Below are positions 1-10,173 of a DNA stretch of 64,000 nt, one piece after another. The translations under genes were made by a program, and so were the position numbers. Numbering within the stretch: the first letter of the stretch is position 1; every line of letters starts with the position of its first letter. The notes under the pieces are model-generated. The model had not been told where the DNA came from. It searched no databases and worked only from the letters and a program-made list of their open reading frames with translations. Source of the stretch: Takakia lepidozioides (Eukaryota > Streptophyta > Takakiopsida > Takakiales > Takakiaceae); contig CM060733.1 in assembly GCA_030704615.1 (NCBI GenBank), positions 46,376,001 to 46,440,000 on the forward strand. The letters are read 5' to 3'.

Positions 1-2344
1 CACAGGAGTGCCCACCACCATTAGTACCAAAAAACCCAGCGCCAGAAGTGAACCCATAGTGGCCATACCCTCGAAGTCAGCTGCAGCTCGCAGGTACACA
101 CACACCCTCTCCTCCCCTCTTGCTCGAAACCCTCCGCTCCGAGACACTCTCTAAGTAATGTCCTGTGTGATCACTCTGCCTTCCTTCCTAGCGCTGCCTG
201 CGGATATACACTATAGCCAGCCTTGCAGACTACTCGACCCTGCATGCGATAAGCGTGATCTGTTCGCCAGTATCACAGTCGAATGTACTTAAATGCCCCC
301 GACTCCCAAGTGAGGTACACGCTGCTTTGGGTACTGCAAATCCTGTTGTCGACCCATAAAGCAACCACGCTGTAATAAGTTATTAGTCAATGAACTCTGG
401 GATCCAAGTCTCTGCATGCAAGTAGATAATGGACGTACAACCGCTTCTGGACGTGCTGACTGTCATGACACCTTCGAATACGACAAAACAGGAGCTTTCA
501 GAAGCACTTCAGGAGCTTCACGTGCTCCAACACATCTTGCTAGCCCTCCTTTTTTATTGTATTCTGCTTACATATTACCATTTGCTACTACCCATCTCAT
601 CGCTCACACTCTGCATCGCTGACACAAAACATGTGAACGATCAGCCTTTGGATTCCAGATGATGTGGCTTCAAATAATCACGTGGATAACTTCCGATGCA
701 GTGAATGTGGACTCCGGTGTGCTCCTCTCACGAAAGTACCTCCCAACGTGTCGGCAACTCTTGAAGGGTGATATTTATATATATATCTATATGCGTGTGT
801 GTGTGTGACATGTGTGTGTGTTGACGGTGGGCTGATCACCAACAACAAAGCACCCAAATATAGACCACCTCGAAAGTAGTTGTGTGGTTCAACTGAACCC
901 ACCGATGAGTGCCACAGAGGTGTCCACCTTCCTACTCTAAGGTAGCGACACCATAATCTACGCTTCCTTCTGGAGGCGTTGTTGTATATGATATTTTACC
1001 TTATGGAGGCGTTGTATATGTATTATATATATATAGTGCGGGAGTAGAAGGAGAACCCAGCTGCTCTCTGCCTTGGATGGGGAACTTAGGACGAGTCATT
1101 TGTAGGAGGATTTCTGACTCGCAAAATTGAGTGGAACGACTCCACCCCCTCCTGCTGGCAGCTCAATTAGTGTCAGGCGCTCCCCTATCCACCTAAGCGT
1201 AAAAGAGGCAGCATGTAGCCGTCTCGCTTCTTGTCCTCTCCTTGATCCACTAACTTACGGGACTTAGATTCTGTGTTTTCCTGTCTTCTCTCTCACGGAT
1301 ATTCTGACTTGAACTATGAGCGGTGTCTAGTTTTTCAGCTTTCATGAAAACTGTAAGGTTATTTTTTCCTTGCCTTTTTCAATAAACTGGGGCTTTATTC
1401 CCCTTTCTGCATATATATATATATATAAGAAGGAGACGTTGGAATTGACACATTGATCCGGAATGCCTAACATGGGCAAAAGGTCAAGTTTATGGTTCGA
1501 TCCACATTGGGCGGGTAGATGGGTTTTCACTTATCCTTTGAGTCCGAGTAAAATGTGTTAAGATTTAATTTTTGGTAATATAAAAATATACAACAATGTC
1601 GGAATTTGTGTTGAGGGTAAGGATAAAATCAGGGTATAAGTATTATAATGTATTATTAGAAGGACTATAAATCCAGAATTCTTTTTTAATTTACTTATAT
1701 ATATCATAAATATTATAATTAGATATATGTTAGATTATAATCAAGATATTACAACTCTGATGTCACCCGTACTCATACCCCTCATTCAAGGATACAATGA
1801 TGAAAGATAAGTGAAAATGTAAGGGAGTCAAAAAAGGATGACGCCTCCCCAAAGGAAGCCTACTATTGTAAATATACGACAATAATACAATATACCCTTA
1901 ACATACTGTACATATATATTTTTTATTTTTATTTTCTTTTGCGAGGTATACAGTATACACTCGAGTCCCAAAATCTGCTACACCAAGTTTATACATCTAG
2001 AATATATATCCAGATGTATAACCTGGTTTAGCAGATTTATATCCCGGCAGGTATACCCGAATGTAAGAAAATATCCATATAAATGAGCATAAAAGTATCA
2101 ATCTTTGGGTCGGAATAAGTACACCCCATTCCATACTTCGTGGGTAGCAAAAATTAATTTGCGAGATGGCTACAAAAGCAGAGAGTGAGTGGGAGGAACC
2201 AATGGTGGCCTCGCATGGAGGTGAGACTAGGGTTCTTTTCTTGGTAGTTAGTGTATAAGTGTCAAGGGATGAAGGGACCATGCGGGGGGATTCCCTACAA
2301 GGTCCCGTGTGGGCCAATTCGTAGGCGGGAAAATCTTTAAGCTC
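1..2344. other. Unannotated DNA with microsatellites
   Basis: No gene is supported here. Short ORFs exist but none has recognisable domains or a paralogue in the window. A (GT)n run lies at about 794-820, next to an AT-alternating run. An (AT)n run lies at 1411-1427. The stretch from about 1550 to 2120 is AT-rich. No LTR, TIR or tRNA-like structure was recognised. Confidence 0.6.
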
Positions 2345-2392
2345 GGGAAGGCCCTTGTGGAGGGCGGGAATGCCCTCCACAAGGGCCTTCCC
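2345..2392. repeat. Perfect 21-bp hairpin (inverted repeat)
   Basis: The arm GGGAAGGCCCTTGTGGAGGG+C at 2345-2365 is followed by a 6-base loop and then its exact reverse complement at 2372-2392. The stem is uninterrupted and GC-rich, in otherwise AT-leaning DNA. It could be a foldback relic, a MITE end pair or a small-RNA precursor. Nothing around it decides between these. Confidence 0.85.
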
Positions 2393-3330
2393 CTATAGTA
2401 CATTTTCACTTATGGCTTCCCGTGAAATCGTTTCTCAATAAACTGCTTGGTGATATGTCCCCCCTTATTGGCAGTCTGCTTTTCGGTAAACCATCAAAAT
2501 AAATAGTTATTTTTTAGAAAATTTACCCTTCATTGGAAGGGTCACTTATCATCCTTACGTCCTTATGGTGACACCGTTACACCTTGTGTGTGGCAGCATT
2601 CTACGCCTGCACGTGTTGTATCGCGGCCACGAGGATGTTTGAAGCTGTAAAGGCATCCTAAGCAACTCATTTCACCCGGAACAGTCATTGCCTTCTTTAT
2701 TTGAACCGATTGTAACTGGATCAACCTACATGCAGCTTTGAAGGAGGGCTTTCCAATGACATGTGTCCGAGGGTGATTGGGGGAGATGGTAAAATGTTGT
2801 GGCCATTTGATATGCGCGGCCGGAATGGTGACATAACGGTTCTGCAATTAATCACAGTGAAAAGGAGGCCCTGACCCAGATTTCAAATAGCCTTTAGTCT
2901 GCGATTAAGTTAGGTTTGACTGGGCATCCTAACACACAAGACTTCCTCCTTGCAATCTTTGTAAAATCTTGTGATTCAAGAGCTTTCTTCTCAAGCTCTC
3001 CAACTCTTTGGTGCATGTAACACCCGAGCACCTCTCCTTGTAACCCCTTGCAAGCCCTGTGATACAAGAGCTAAATTCTCCTAGCTCTCAACCTCCTTGA
3101 CATCCAAGTGCAAAACTAATCCTTACACTCCGTACTCACAAGCATAAGAAGATCTTCTTGTAGTGATAATGAGATGATAAATAGGGGCAGTGGAAGACAA
3201 TGAAAACTCTCAAAACATGAAGCACTCGCACTAAGAACAAGCCCTAGTCCTTCCAAATGAAATCCACTCTATCACATAAACTAAGTCAAGCCAAGGGCGG
3301 CACCTTTGCTAAAGGAATCCTCCCTACAAA
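2393..3330. other. Unannotated DNA with an imperfect internal duplication
   Basis: No supported gene. From about 2950 to 3110 two similar stretches follow each other, each containing a 'tgat.caagagct' core followed by 'agctct.caacctc'-like sequence. This gives a weak tandem duplication of about 100 bp. The stretch ends directly at the fold-back element. Confidence 0.4.
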
Positions 3331-3689
3331 GCTGTCAAGTTAAATAAGCACAGTGTGAAAACAGCTAGAATAAAACTAGTTATTTGTATTTAACACTTGG
3401 ATTTAGGTCAAGTGTTAAATCAGGTGTCAAGTTTAGTTTGACACCTGGTCCGTCTTATCTTCACGAGAGCGGCAGTCGCGCGGCTCATCTTTCTCGAGTT
3501 GAGCCTGCGCGACCGAGCTCCTGCATGTGTTTAGGTTTTAGTGTGCTTATGTAGGGATACAGGTTGTTGTGGGGTGGAGTCCCCATAGCTTGGGGTGCCC
3601 CTGGCTCGACTTCAGTTTCAATGAGTGATAGCGATGGATTTCATATTTCTTGTGTTGGAAGTGTATGTCCTTTTTAGCTTTGTTTATCA
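3331..3689 (+). repeat. Left arm of fold-back element
   Basis: It begins GCTGTCAAGTTAAATAAGC and matches the reverse complement of 5072-5430 over its full length. It holds an internal hairpin around 3478-3515 (GGCTCATC...GAGTTGAGCC) that is also conserved in the 39.3-kb and 62.5-kb relatives. Similarity to the 39.3-kb copy continues past 3689 to about 3760, so the repeat unit itself is longer than the paired arm. Confidence 0.85.
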
Positions 3690-4863
3690 CTCGAGAGAGA
3701 TGAGCTTGCATTGTCAGTGCTAGATGTGAGTTTTTAGTTAGCACTAGTATACTTGTTTTTGTTTCAAAGCTTGTTTGAGAGCTGGTGAAGTGGAGAATTA
3801 TGTAATCCATATATATATCTGTCGAGAACAGAATGCTTTGCTTTGTACAAGGTTGTTGGAAGGGGCTGAACTGAGAAGCCCATATTGTTGAAAGAAGGTA
3901 TTGCTTCCCGTAATATAGGTTAACCGGTGCATTGCCGGACACTGAAGGTCGAGCAGGTTCAATCTTCACCATGGGGGCCGGTCCAAGTACTAGTGGCATC
4001 TGAAATCACCGAGTCGAGCACAAGTAGAAGCATGTATTGGGGCTAGTGAGGCCACGAGAATGTAGAGCAGGCGGTGACAGTGTGCGGAACTGCTACCTGG
4101 GCATCGTGTTGGATTGCACGTCATCAGCCAATGCGTGCAGATGTCGATTGTACTTATTGGTGATGTAATGCGTCAACTCTTGAGCAATATCATTTCACTG
4201 GGACGTCTCTATCACTGCGATTTTCTTGTGGAAACAGGGTAGAGCTTTGTATTATTCTGATTTTCACTGCATCGGGTGTATCATTCGGGAAGCTGGAAGA
4301 TTCCCGCCCTTCTTCATGCCTGCTAGGCTCAGGGTGGAAGGTTCAAACTACTGCGGGCTGCTGGAGAGCTAGTAGGAGGTCTGCCACCTATCAGCCTCTG
4401 TCGGCTGCTGCTGGTCACATTGGGTTTTATTTTATTTTATTTGTCTTAAAAAAATTCTCCAGCTTGCGGATCTTTTGCATCAACATGAGGGATGCAGAAG
4501 ACGATTGTCTAAGCGACATTCCAGACAAAGGAAGCTACGACATCAGCTATTGAAGAAATCAGAGCGAAGTATAAAACCCATTGATTCATGTACCTGGTAG
4601 CCAGGTGTTTGAAGCCTGAAAAGTGGTCGGCCACCTTTGGACTGGTGATTTGCGTGGACCTGTATGAGACCCCATGAGACCGCCTGCTTTGATACTCTGC
4701 ATAAAAAAGGGTCTTGAATGCAAAGGTACCCAACCAAGGAAGCCAGCCAGTTGGGTTAACAATTACTCCCAAATGTACCGTGCGAGAATACAATTTCCAG
4801 GGTCGCTCCAGATACGTTGGGAACTGGTCTGAATTCTTTGTGAGTTGGGTTGTTCCACCGAAG

Positions 4864-5070
4864 GCGGAGTTGATCGGATATTCGGCAGGTGAGACTAGTC
4901 TGTTCCTGGTTTACGAGTTGGTTGAGAAGGGAGCTCTCACCGATCGTCTTCATAACGCTGCTGCAAATGGGCATCGGCCATTACCGTGGTCAGGCAGAGT
5001 GCAGATAGCCTTGGATGTAGCGAGGGGGCTGGAGTACATCCACGATTACACCAAGGCCCACTATGTCCAC
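4864..5070 (+). pseudogene. Captured exon fragment of a LysM receptor-like kinase (CERK1/LYK-type)
   Basis: The 69-codon open stretch reads [20 protein letters not shown]...[22 protein letters not shown]...YVH. This is the central kinase-lobe segment of plant chitin/LysM receptor kinases, where the family has 'LIGY..E.SLFLVYEY' and '[18 protein letters not shown]'. The fragment stops at YVH, just before the expected catalytic-loop HRD. Frame continues directly into the inverted arm (LINKAKK...), which is not kinase sequence. The N-lobe, activation loop, LysM repeats and transmembrane segment are all absent, so it cannot encode a kinase. It is intact at codon level, which suggests recent capture. 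The chimeric ORF runs from 4714 to 5214, but I see no evidence that it is translated. Confidence 0.8.
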
Positions 5071-5071
5071 C

Positions 5072-5430
5072 TGATAAACAAAGCTAAAAAGGACATACAC
5101 TTCCAACACAAGAAATATGAAATCCATCGCTATCACTCATTGAAACTGAAGTCGAGCCAGGGGCACCCCAAGCTATGGGGACTCCACCCCACAACAACCT
5201 GTATCCCTACATAAGCACACTAAAACCTAAACACATGCAGGAGCTCGGTCGCGCAGGCTCAACTCGAGAAAGATGAGCCGCGCGACTGCCGCTCTCGTGA
5301 AGATAAGACGGACCAGGTGTCAAACTAAACTTGACACCTGATTTAACACTTGACCTAAATCCAAGTGTTAAATACAAATAACAAGTTTTATTCTAGCTGT
5401 TTTCACACTGTGCTTATTTAACTTGACAGC
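5072..5430 (-). repeat. Right arm of fold-back element
   Basis: This is the reverse complement of 3331-3689. It starts exactly after the captured kinase exon and ends in ACTTGACAGC immediately before the TGTCGTGCGC terminus of the next element. Confidence 0.85.
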
Positions 5431-5515
5431 TGTCGTGCGCATACATATCGCTACACAACTACATCGCTGTCCAAACCACACCACACATATATGCACAATA
5501 AAGTAGTCTAGCACA
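5431..5515 (-). repeat. Short LTR-like terminal repeat, left end
   Basis: Read on the minus strand it runs from TGTGCTAGAC to GCGCACGACA, with the TG...CA ends of an LTR. It directly follows a purine-rich tract (AGGGGGCGA). At about 85 bp it would be an extremely short LTR. It may instead be only part of one. Confidence 0.55.
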
Positions 5516-5774
5516 ATCGCCCCCTAGCTGGTGGATAGGTCCCTCTACCTCCAGATAGCTACAAGATGTAATAGCCACAGCCGTACTAAGTCCTCTATCA
5601 CTGTCTTTATCGAGCTCAAACTCTATCAACCAAGAGGCCGGGTACAAGAGTAGCCCCATCGTTAGTCGCCGTCTTGCAATCTATGAACTTGAGCCAAGAT
5701 CTCGTGTGTTCAAGGTCTCCTAGTAGCTGGGCCTTGCGTTTCTTGTTAGCCTCCCATGGTTGTATCCACTCCCA

Positions 5775-8765
5775 CTATCCAATGCAATGTGGACATAACC
5801 AATCTCCATCCGGAACCATCTCAAGAGGTGGAGTCAAGCACCCCATATGCCAACCTCTAGAGCATCGATCACACACCAGCATGGTGGCTGCCCCTTTAGC
5901 AGACCCACACAACATGCACCTCAAACCTGCAGATACCACTGCCAGGTTTGGGTCAATCCTGCCATCGACATTCGGAAGGTGACATGGCGCACAATTACGC
6001 ACATGGTCCTTCCAAGTGATGCCATCCCGACCCTCCAAGACCAAGACGCCTGAGGGCAAGACCTCTCGAACCCTCAAAATAACACGTCCTGCAGTCACAT
6101 CCAGGGTCGTAGGAGCAGTCTGCTGCAGATAGACATAGTCACCAGGGTTGAATCTCCGAACCCCAGGACGATAGCCCCCACCACGTATGGTAGCATACCT
6201 CAACGTATCACGGTGTTGTGCAATGGCAAGGTTCTCGAAAGCCATAGGCATGACTCTCTTGAACAACTCTGCACGCTGCTCACATGCACGTGCCCACACG
6301 TCCGGATCGTCAAGGTTAAGAACTGTAGCAGCTTCTCTGCGAATGGATGTAGGCAAATCCGGCTCTCGGCCAAAGAGAAGAAAGTATGGTGAGAAAGAGG
6401 CAAGTGATGCTTGCTTGCTGAACCTGTAGCCCATGGCTAACCAGGGTAACTGAAGGTCCCAATCTCCTAGGTGTCCCTTCTGCAAGCCATACTTGCGCAA
6501 ACCCCTCTTCACTGTCTGAACAACTCTCTCTGCCAAGCCATCAGCTTCAGGATGATCCCGAGAAGTGGTGCGGTGGTCTATCAAGGCCTTGTCACACAAA
6601 GCCTGAAACTCCCCCAAGAACTCTCTCCCTTGGTCCGTGAGTACCTCAGCTGGAGCACCGAATCGGCTAAGCACACAATCCAGGAATGCATACGCAGCTC
6701 CCTCACTAGCCTTATCAGGCAATGGAACCAATTCAATCCACTTGGAGAAGTGCTCCACCATCACCAACACGTACTTGTTGTGGCGCATGGTCAGTGGCAA
6801 CGGCCCTGCGAAGTCAAGACTCCACCTGTAGCCCAATCCCATGATCGGAAGAGGGTGCAATTGTGGAGTAGGGGCGTTGAATGAAGCACGCACCCTGTCA
6901 CACACCATGCACCTAGCCACAAATTGTTGCACCTCTGTGTGCATACCACGCCACCAATACTGCCCCTGCAGTAGACTATGAGTGCGTCGCACCCCAAAAT
7001 GCCCCAACTCCTCATGGGCATGCCGCACTAACTGTGCCCGCTGTGTTGGGTGAGGCACAATCCTCACTCGACCATCCTCCCACACTCGGAGCAGGTGTGT
7101 CCCCTCCCACCTGAACCTCTTGGCTCGTTGTAGGATCCGATCCCTCTCCTTGGCAGTCATAATGGCTGCCGTGTCTCCACTGCGGAGGTAGTCCAACACA
7201 ACTGAATCCTCATGTATATCTTTGGCGCCACCCTGCTCATTGCTGGCCTCAGGGTCCGCAGACACTTGATCTACAGTCATCCCTGTTGTAGGTCCAACCT
7301 GGCCTTCCACTGCCAAGATACACAGAAATGCAGATGCATGCCATCCGGGCACCATCTCCTCGTCCGTCTCACCATGCCACCGAGCTCCAGTGTCATCCTG
7401 CTGGCTCGTGCATGGATTGCGACTCAACCCATCTGCATTTCGATTGACCAAACCCGGTCGATGCACCACCTGAAAGTCATACTCTTGAAGGATGAGTGCC
7501 CACCGTGCAAGCTTCCCCGTAAGCTTGTCTGACTCCATCAACCACTTGAGTGGTTGGTGATCCGTGACAAGGGTGAAGAGATTGCCGTATAGATAGCACC
7601 TGAAGTGTGCCACGGCCCACACTGCAGCTAAGCATTCTCCCTCATATGAGCTATACTTAGACTCTGCAGCATTGTTCGAGCGACTAGCATAAGCCACTAC
7701 GAACTCTCTTCCCTCATCATCCACCTGTGTGAGCACCGCTCCAAGCCCCAGCATGCTCCAATCTGTATGCAGCTGAAAAGGACGCCCCCTGATAGGTCGT
7801 CTCAAGATAGGCGCCGAGGTCAACCTCGCCTTGAGCTCTTGAAAAGCTTGTTCTTGCTCATCTTCCCACTGCCACTCCTGGTCCACCTTGGTCAGCTTGG
7901 TTAGAGCCTTTGCAATGGCACTAAATCCCTTAACAAACCGTCTGTAATAGTTTGCTAACCCCATGAAAGCTCGAACTCGGCTCACATCCGTGGGACGTGG
8001 AACCTGTGCAATGGACTCTACCTTAGTCTGCTGTACCCCCAATCCTCCAGGATATATCATGTGACCCAGGTACTCAATCTGGTTGTGGAAAAACTTGCAC
8101 TTGCCCGGATGTAACTTCAATCCGTGCGTCCTCAAGCGCTCAAATACCCCCTGAAGGTGTCTCTCATGCTCCTCCACCGCAGCACTAAAGATGATGATGT
8201 CATCTATGTAGCACCGAGCAAACTCCACCCCTGCTAGAATCCTGTCCATGACTCTTTGAAACTCAGCGGGAGCGTTTTTAAGCCCAAATGGTAAGAATCG
8301 CCACTGGTATAGGCAATCCTTCCCGTGCTCATTGATCCCCCAGAATGCCGTCTTTTGCTTATCCGCCTCCTTGATCGGCAACTGGTGATATCCGGATCGT
8401 AAATCCAACGTGCTAAAGACCTTGGAATGCCCAATGGCATCAAAGATCTCCTCTGGTGTTGGCATGGCATACCTATCGGACTTGGTCTGATGATTTACAG
8501 GCCGGTAATCACCGCACATACGTCTCTCCGTCCAATTGCCATAGACATCCTTCTTAGCTGGCATCACTGTGGCTGAAGCATACTCTCCACCAGAGAGCTC
8601 CACCAAACCTGCCTCCCAGAGATCTTGAGTCCTCATCTGAATCAAAGACCTCTCCATGTCACTGTATCTATAGGGTCTCCGAAAGATTGGCGTGTCAGTG
8701 GCCAACTCAATACGATCTCTTGACCCTTCAGTGCTCCCAAGTCCTTCAAACTGAAGGCAAAGCAA
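5775..8765 (-). CDS. Pol: reverse transcriptase-RNase H-integrase with C-terminal PHD finger
   Basis: This single open frame of 996 codons would copy element RNA into DNA and insert it. RT shows LDLRSGYHQ and the catalytic YIDD at about residues 186-189. RNase H follows, with HTDWSMLGLGAVL near 330 and TDHQPL near 400. The integrase has an HHCC zinc module (HEELGHFG...CMVC, about 575-615) and DDE residues in SLDFAG, LTDQGREF and LAERVV (about 645, 712 and 742). The last 45 residues form a C4HC3 PHD finger (CMLC...CDRC...WHMGC...CPHC), at the place where chromoviruses carry a chromodomain. PHD fingers commonly read histone H3 tails, so it may steer insertion; that is inference. The chosen Met lies just upstream of RT, but in life the frame is probably part of a longer polyprotein continuing from the methyltransferase. 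This is the best-preserved coding region of the copy. Confidence 0.9.
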   Translation of the reverse strand: MLCLQFEGLGSTEGSRDRIELATDTPIFRRPYRYSDMERSLIQMRTQDLWEAGLVELSGGEYASATVMPAKKDVYGNWTERRMCGDYRPVNHQTKSDRYAMPTPEEIFDAIGHSKVFSTLDLRSGYHQLPIKEADKQKTAFWGINEHGKDCLYQWRFLPFGLKNAPAEFQRVMDRILAGVEFARCYIDDIIIFSAAVEEHERHLQGVFERLRTHGLKLHPGKCKFFHNQIEYLGHMIYPGGLGVQQTKVESIAQVPRPTDVSRVRAFMGLANYYRRFVKGFSAIAKALTKLTKVDQEWQWEDEQEQAFQELKARLTSAPILRRPIRGRPFQLHTDWSMLGLGAVLTQVDDEGREFVVAYASRSNNAAESKYSSYEGECLAAVWAVAHFRCYLYGNLFTLVTDHQPLKWLMESDKLTGKLARWALILQEYDFQVVHRPGLVNRNADGLSRNPCTSQQDDTGARWHGETDEEMVPGWHASAFLCILAVEGQVGPTTGMTVDQVSADPEASNEQGGAKDIHEDSVVLDYLRSGDTAAIMTAKERDRILQRAKRFRWEGTHLLRVWEDGRVRIVPHPTQRAQLVRHAHEELGHFGVRRTHSLLQGQYWWRGMHTEVQQFVARCMVCDRVRASFNAPTPQLHPLPIMGLGYRWSLDFAGPLPLTMRHNKYVLVMVEHFSKWIELVPLPDKASEGAAYAFLDCVLSRFGAPAEVLTDQGREFLGEFQALCDKALIDHRTTSRDHPEADGLAERVVQTVKRGLRKYGLQKGHLGDWDLQLPWLAMGYRFSKQASLASFSPYFLLFGREPDLPTSIRREAATVLNLDDPDVWARACEQRAELFKRVMPMAFENLAIAQHRDTLRYATIRGGGYRPGVRRFNPGDYVYLQQTAPTTLDVTAGRVILRVREVLPSGVLVLEGRDGITWKDHVRNCAPCHLPNVDGRIDPNLAVVSAGLRCMLCGSAKGAATMLVCDRCSRGWHMGCLTPPLEMVPDGDWLCPHCIG

Positions 8766-9085
8766 TTCCTGTAAGCCCTCAGGAACCGCCGTATACGTCG
8801 TCTCTCTCCTCCGGTGACAATGGGTCCAATATCAGGCTCCCAATTGTCCTCCGTAACTGCAACCTTAAGTCCAGTGGGCTTAGAGGTAGAGGACGCGTCC
8901 CGTGGTTGCTATGCTGCAACCTCTTGAGCAGTACCCCCTTCCTGCTCAGTCAATGACAAGGCCTCATCCTGCCCCATCATCTCATCATTGAGAACCTCCT
9001 CATCCCGAGAAGAATCCCCACCCTCATCCATCACAGCTGCCTTCGCTGCCAACTCCCTCTGAACCTCGAGCACCTCCCACATGTG
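8766..9085 (-). other. Linker between methyltransferase and RT (decayed)
   Basis: About 320 bp separate the last methyltransferase motif from the RT frame. Minus-strand frames are interrupted, with acidic, Glu/Asp-rich coding remnants. I see no domain here. Confidence 0.4.
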
Positions 9086-10173
9086 TCATGGATGTCTACA
9101 CCTCGTGGTCCTCACCGGCTCGCCCCCACTCGCTGCCTGTACCGTCTCGGTAGGCAGAGAGACCATCAAGGGAAGTGCACTCCGCACTCTACGTTGCTCA
9201 GCCATAGCCAAGCTGACAATCCAGGTCAAGCAATTGAGATCCATTGCTTGCCCCAACACCTGACGACGTGATGCTTCAGAAAGAGAAGGCACCGCCGTGG
9301 TCCCAGTGGAAAACCCCATAGCCCGCTCTCGCTCGTCGGCATTAGGCTCCACTAACTGCTGCAACTGAGCATCCCACAGGAGGCCAGGTCCACCATCCCG
9401 AAAAGCATGGGATCCTGGGAAGCTGAGCAGTGTAGGTAATGCTGCTCGTGGTTGACCCACCCTATTGACCACTGCCAAAGGCGAACGGTCATCGTGTCTC
9501 ACACGTTGAGACTGCCTTCCTGTGTCCAAAATGCCATCCACGGTGAGGTGTGCTGGCCGCTGCACCCCATCAAATGCACGCTTGAGCAGTGCGGGTGGCA
9601 TCAAGTTAGTCACCATAGTCGTGGACGACGAGCCCGTGACCCCACTGCAGCTGCATCCAGCAACACTGCTGACCCAAGCCACGACCGGACTTGATGCACA
9701 CTGGCCATCACCCTGGCCCGAGAATCACCCATCAGTGGTACATTCTCCAAGATGTATGCTGGAGATACAGCTTGATGAAGCTGCAAGCAACGCAAAATCC
9801 GCACCATCTCCCAAAACAGACCCGTCCTCGAGTCTCGTAATCCATTGCCATGCCCGGCTGATGAATGCCCTTGGCAGGGCCAACCTGCCACTATCAGATC
9901 AATAGAGCCAACCTGCTCCAAATCTTGCGCCCCCAACAAGGAAATGTCTGCTGGCAAGGCTTGTTGGTATCCACGAACTGCAGACACAGGCAACAAGTCA
10001 GGGTACTGCTGTACCAACTGAGCCACATGGCGCAGTGAGACGCGTCGTGCAGCTCATCCCTCTCCACATACAGGTAACGCCTTACCCGCAACACCTGCCT
10101 GTAGCACAGCAGCCAATCCGGTGCTGATCCCGCCAAACAAGTCCAGAAGGCAAATGCCTTCATCCGGCCGCTG
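9086..10173 (-). pseudogene. C5 cytosine-DNA methyltransferase domain of the retroelement, copy 1
   Basis: A nearly full set of C5-methyltransferase motifs is spread over three frames. Motif I, which binds SAM, is GICLLDLFGGISTGLAAVLQ. The catalytic Cys motif IV is DLIVAGWPCQGHSSAG. Motif VI is AYILENVP. A motif VIII-like stretch is VGSRARRPRL. A motif IX/X-like end reads RERAMGF...RRQVLGQAMDLNCLTWIV. The DNMT3/DRM-like ending suggests a de novo-type enzyme, but the PCQ triplet resembles DNMT1-type enzymes. At least two frameshifts break it: one after motif I near 10.1 kb and one after motif VIII near 9.65 kb. It lies between protease and RT in the polyprotein. Cytosine methyltransferases inside Ty3/gypsy elements have been reported in charophyte algae, so the association has precedent. 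Confidence 0.85.

Larger units (their letters stand above)
3331..5430. mobile_element. Fold-back (long-TIR) element carrying a captured receptor-kinase exon
   Basis: Two 359-bp arms in inverted orientation (3331-3689 and 5072-5430) enclose about 1.38 kb. The arms are nearly identical; a visible difference is actagtt against acaagtt. The interior carries no transposase, so the element is non-autonomous. The inner edge of the right arm abuts a 69-codon fragment of a LysM receptor-like kinase, as in Pack-type gene capture. The outer edge of the right arm abuts, base to base, the terminal repeat of the neighbouring retroelement at 5431. I found no convincing target duplication. A related single arm occurs at 39.3 kb and a diverged one at 62.4 kb. 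An alternative is two independent insertions of one solo repeat in opposite orientation. Confidence 0.7.

Noticed and set aside
4714-5214. Functional chimeric receptor-kinase gene
   Set aside because: Only one kinase exon is present; no catalytic loop, activation segment, LysM or membrane segment, and the frame runs into the inverted repeat.
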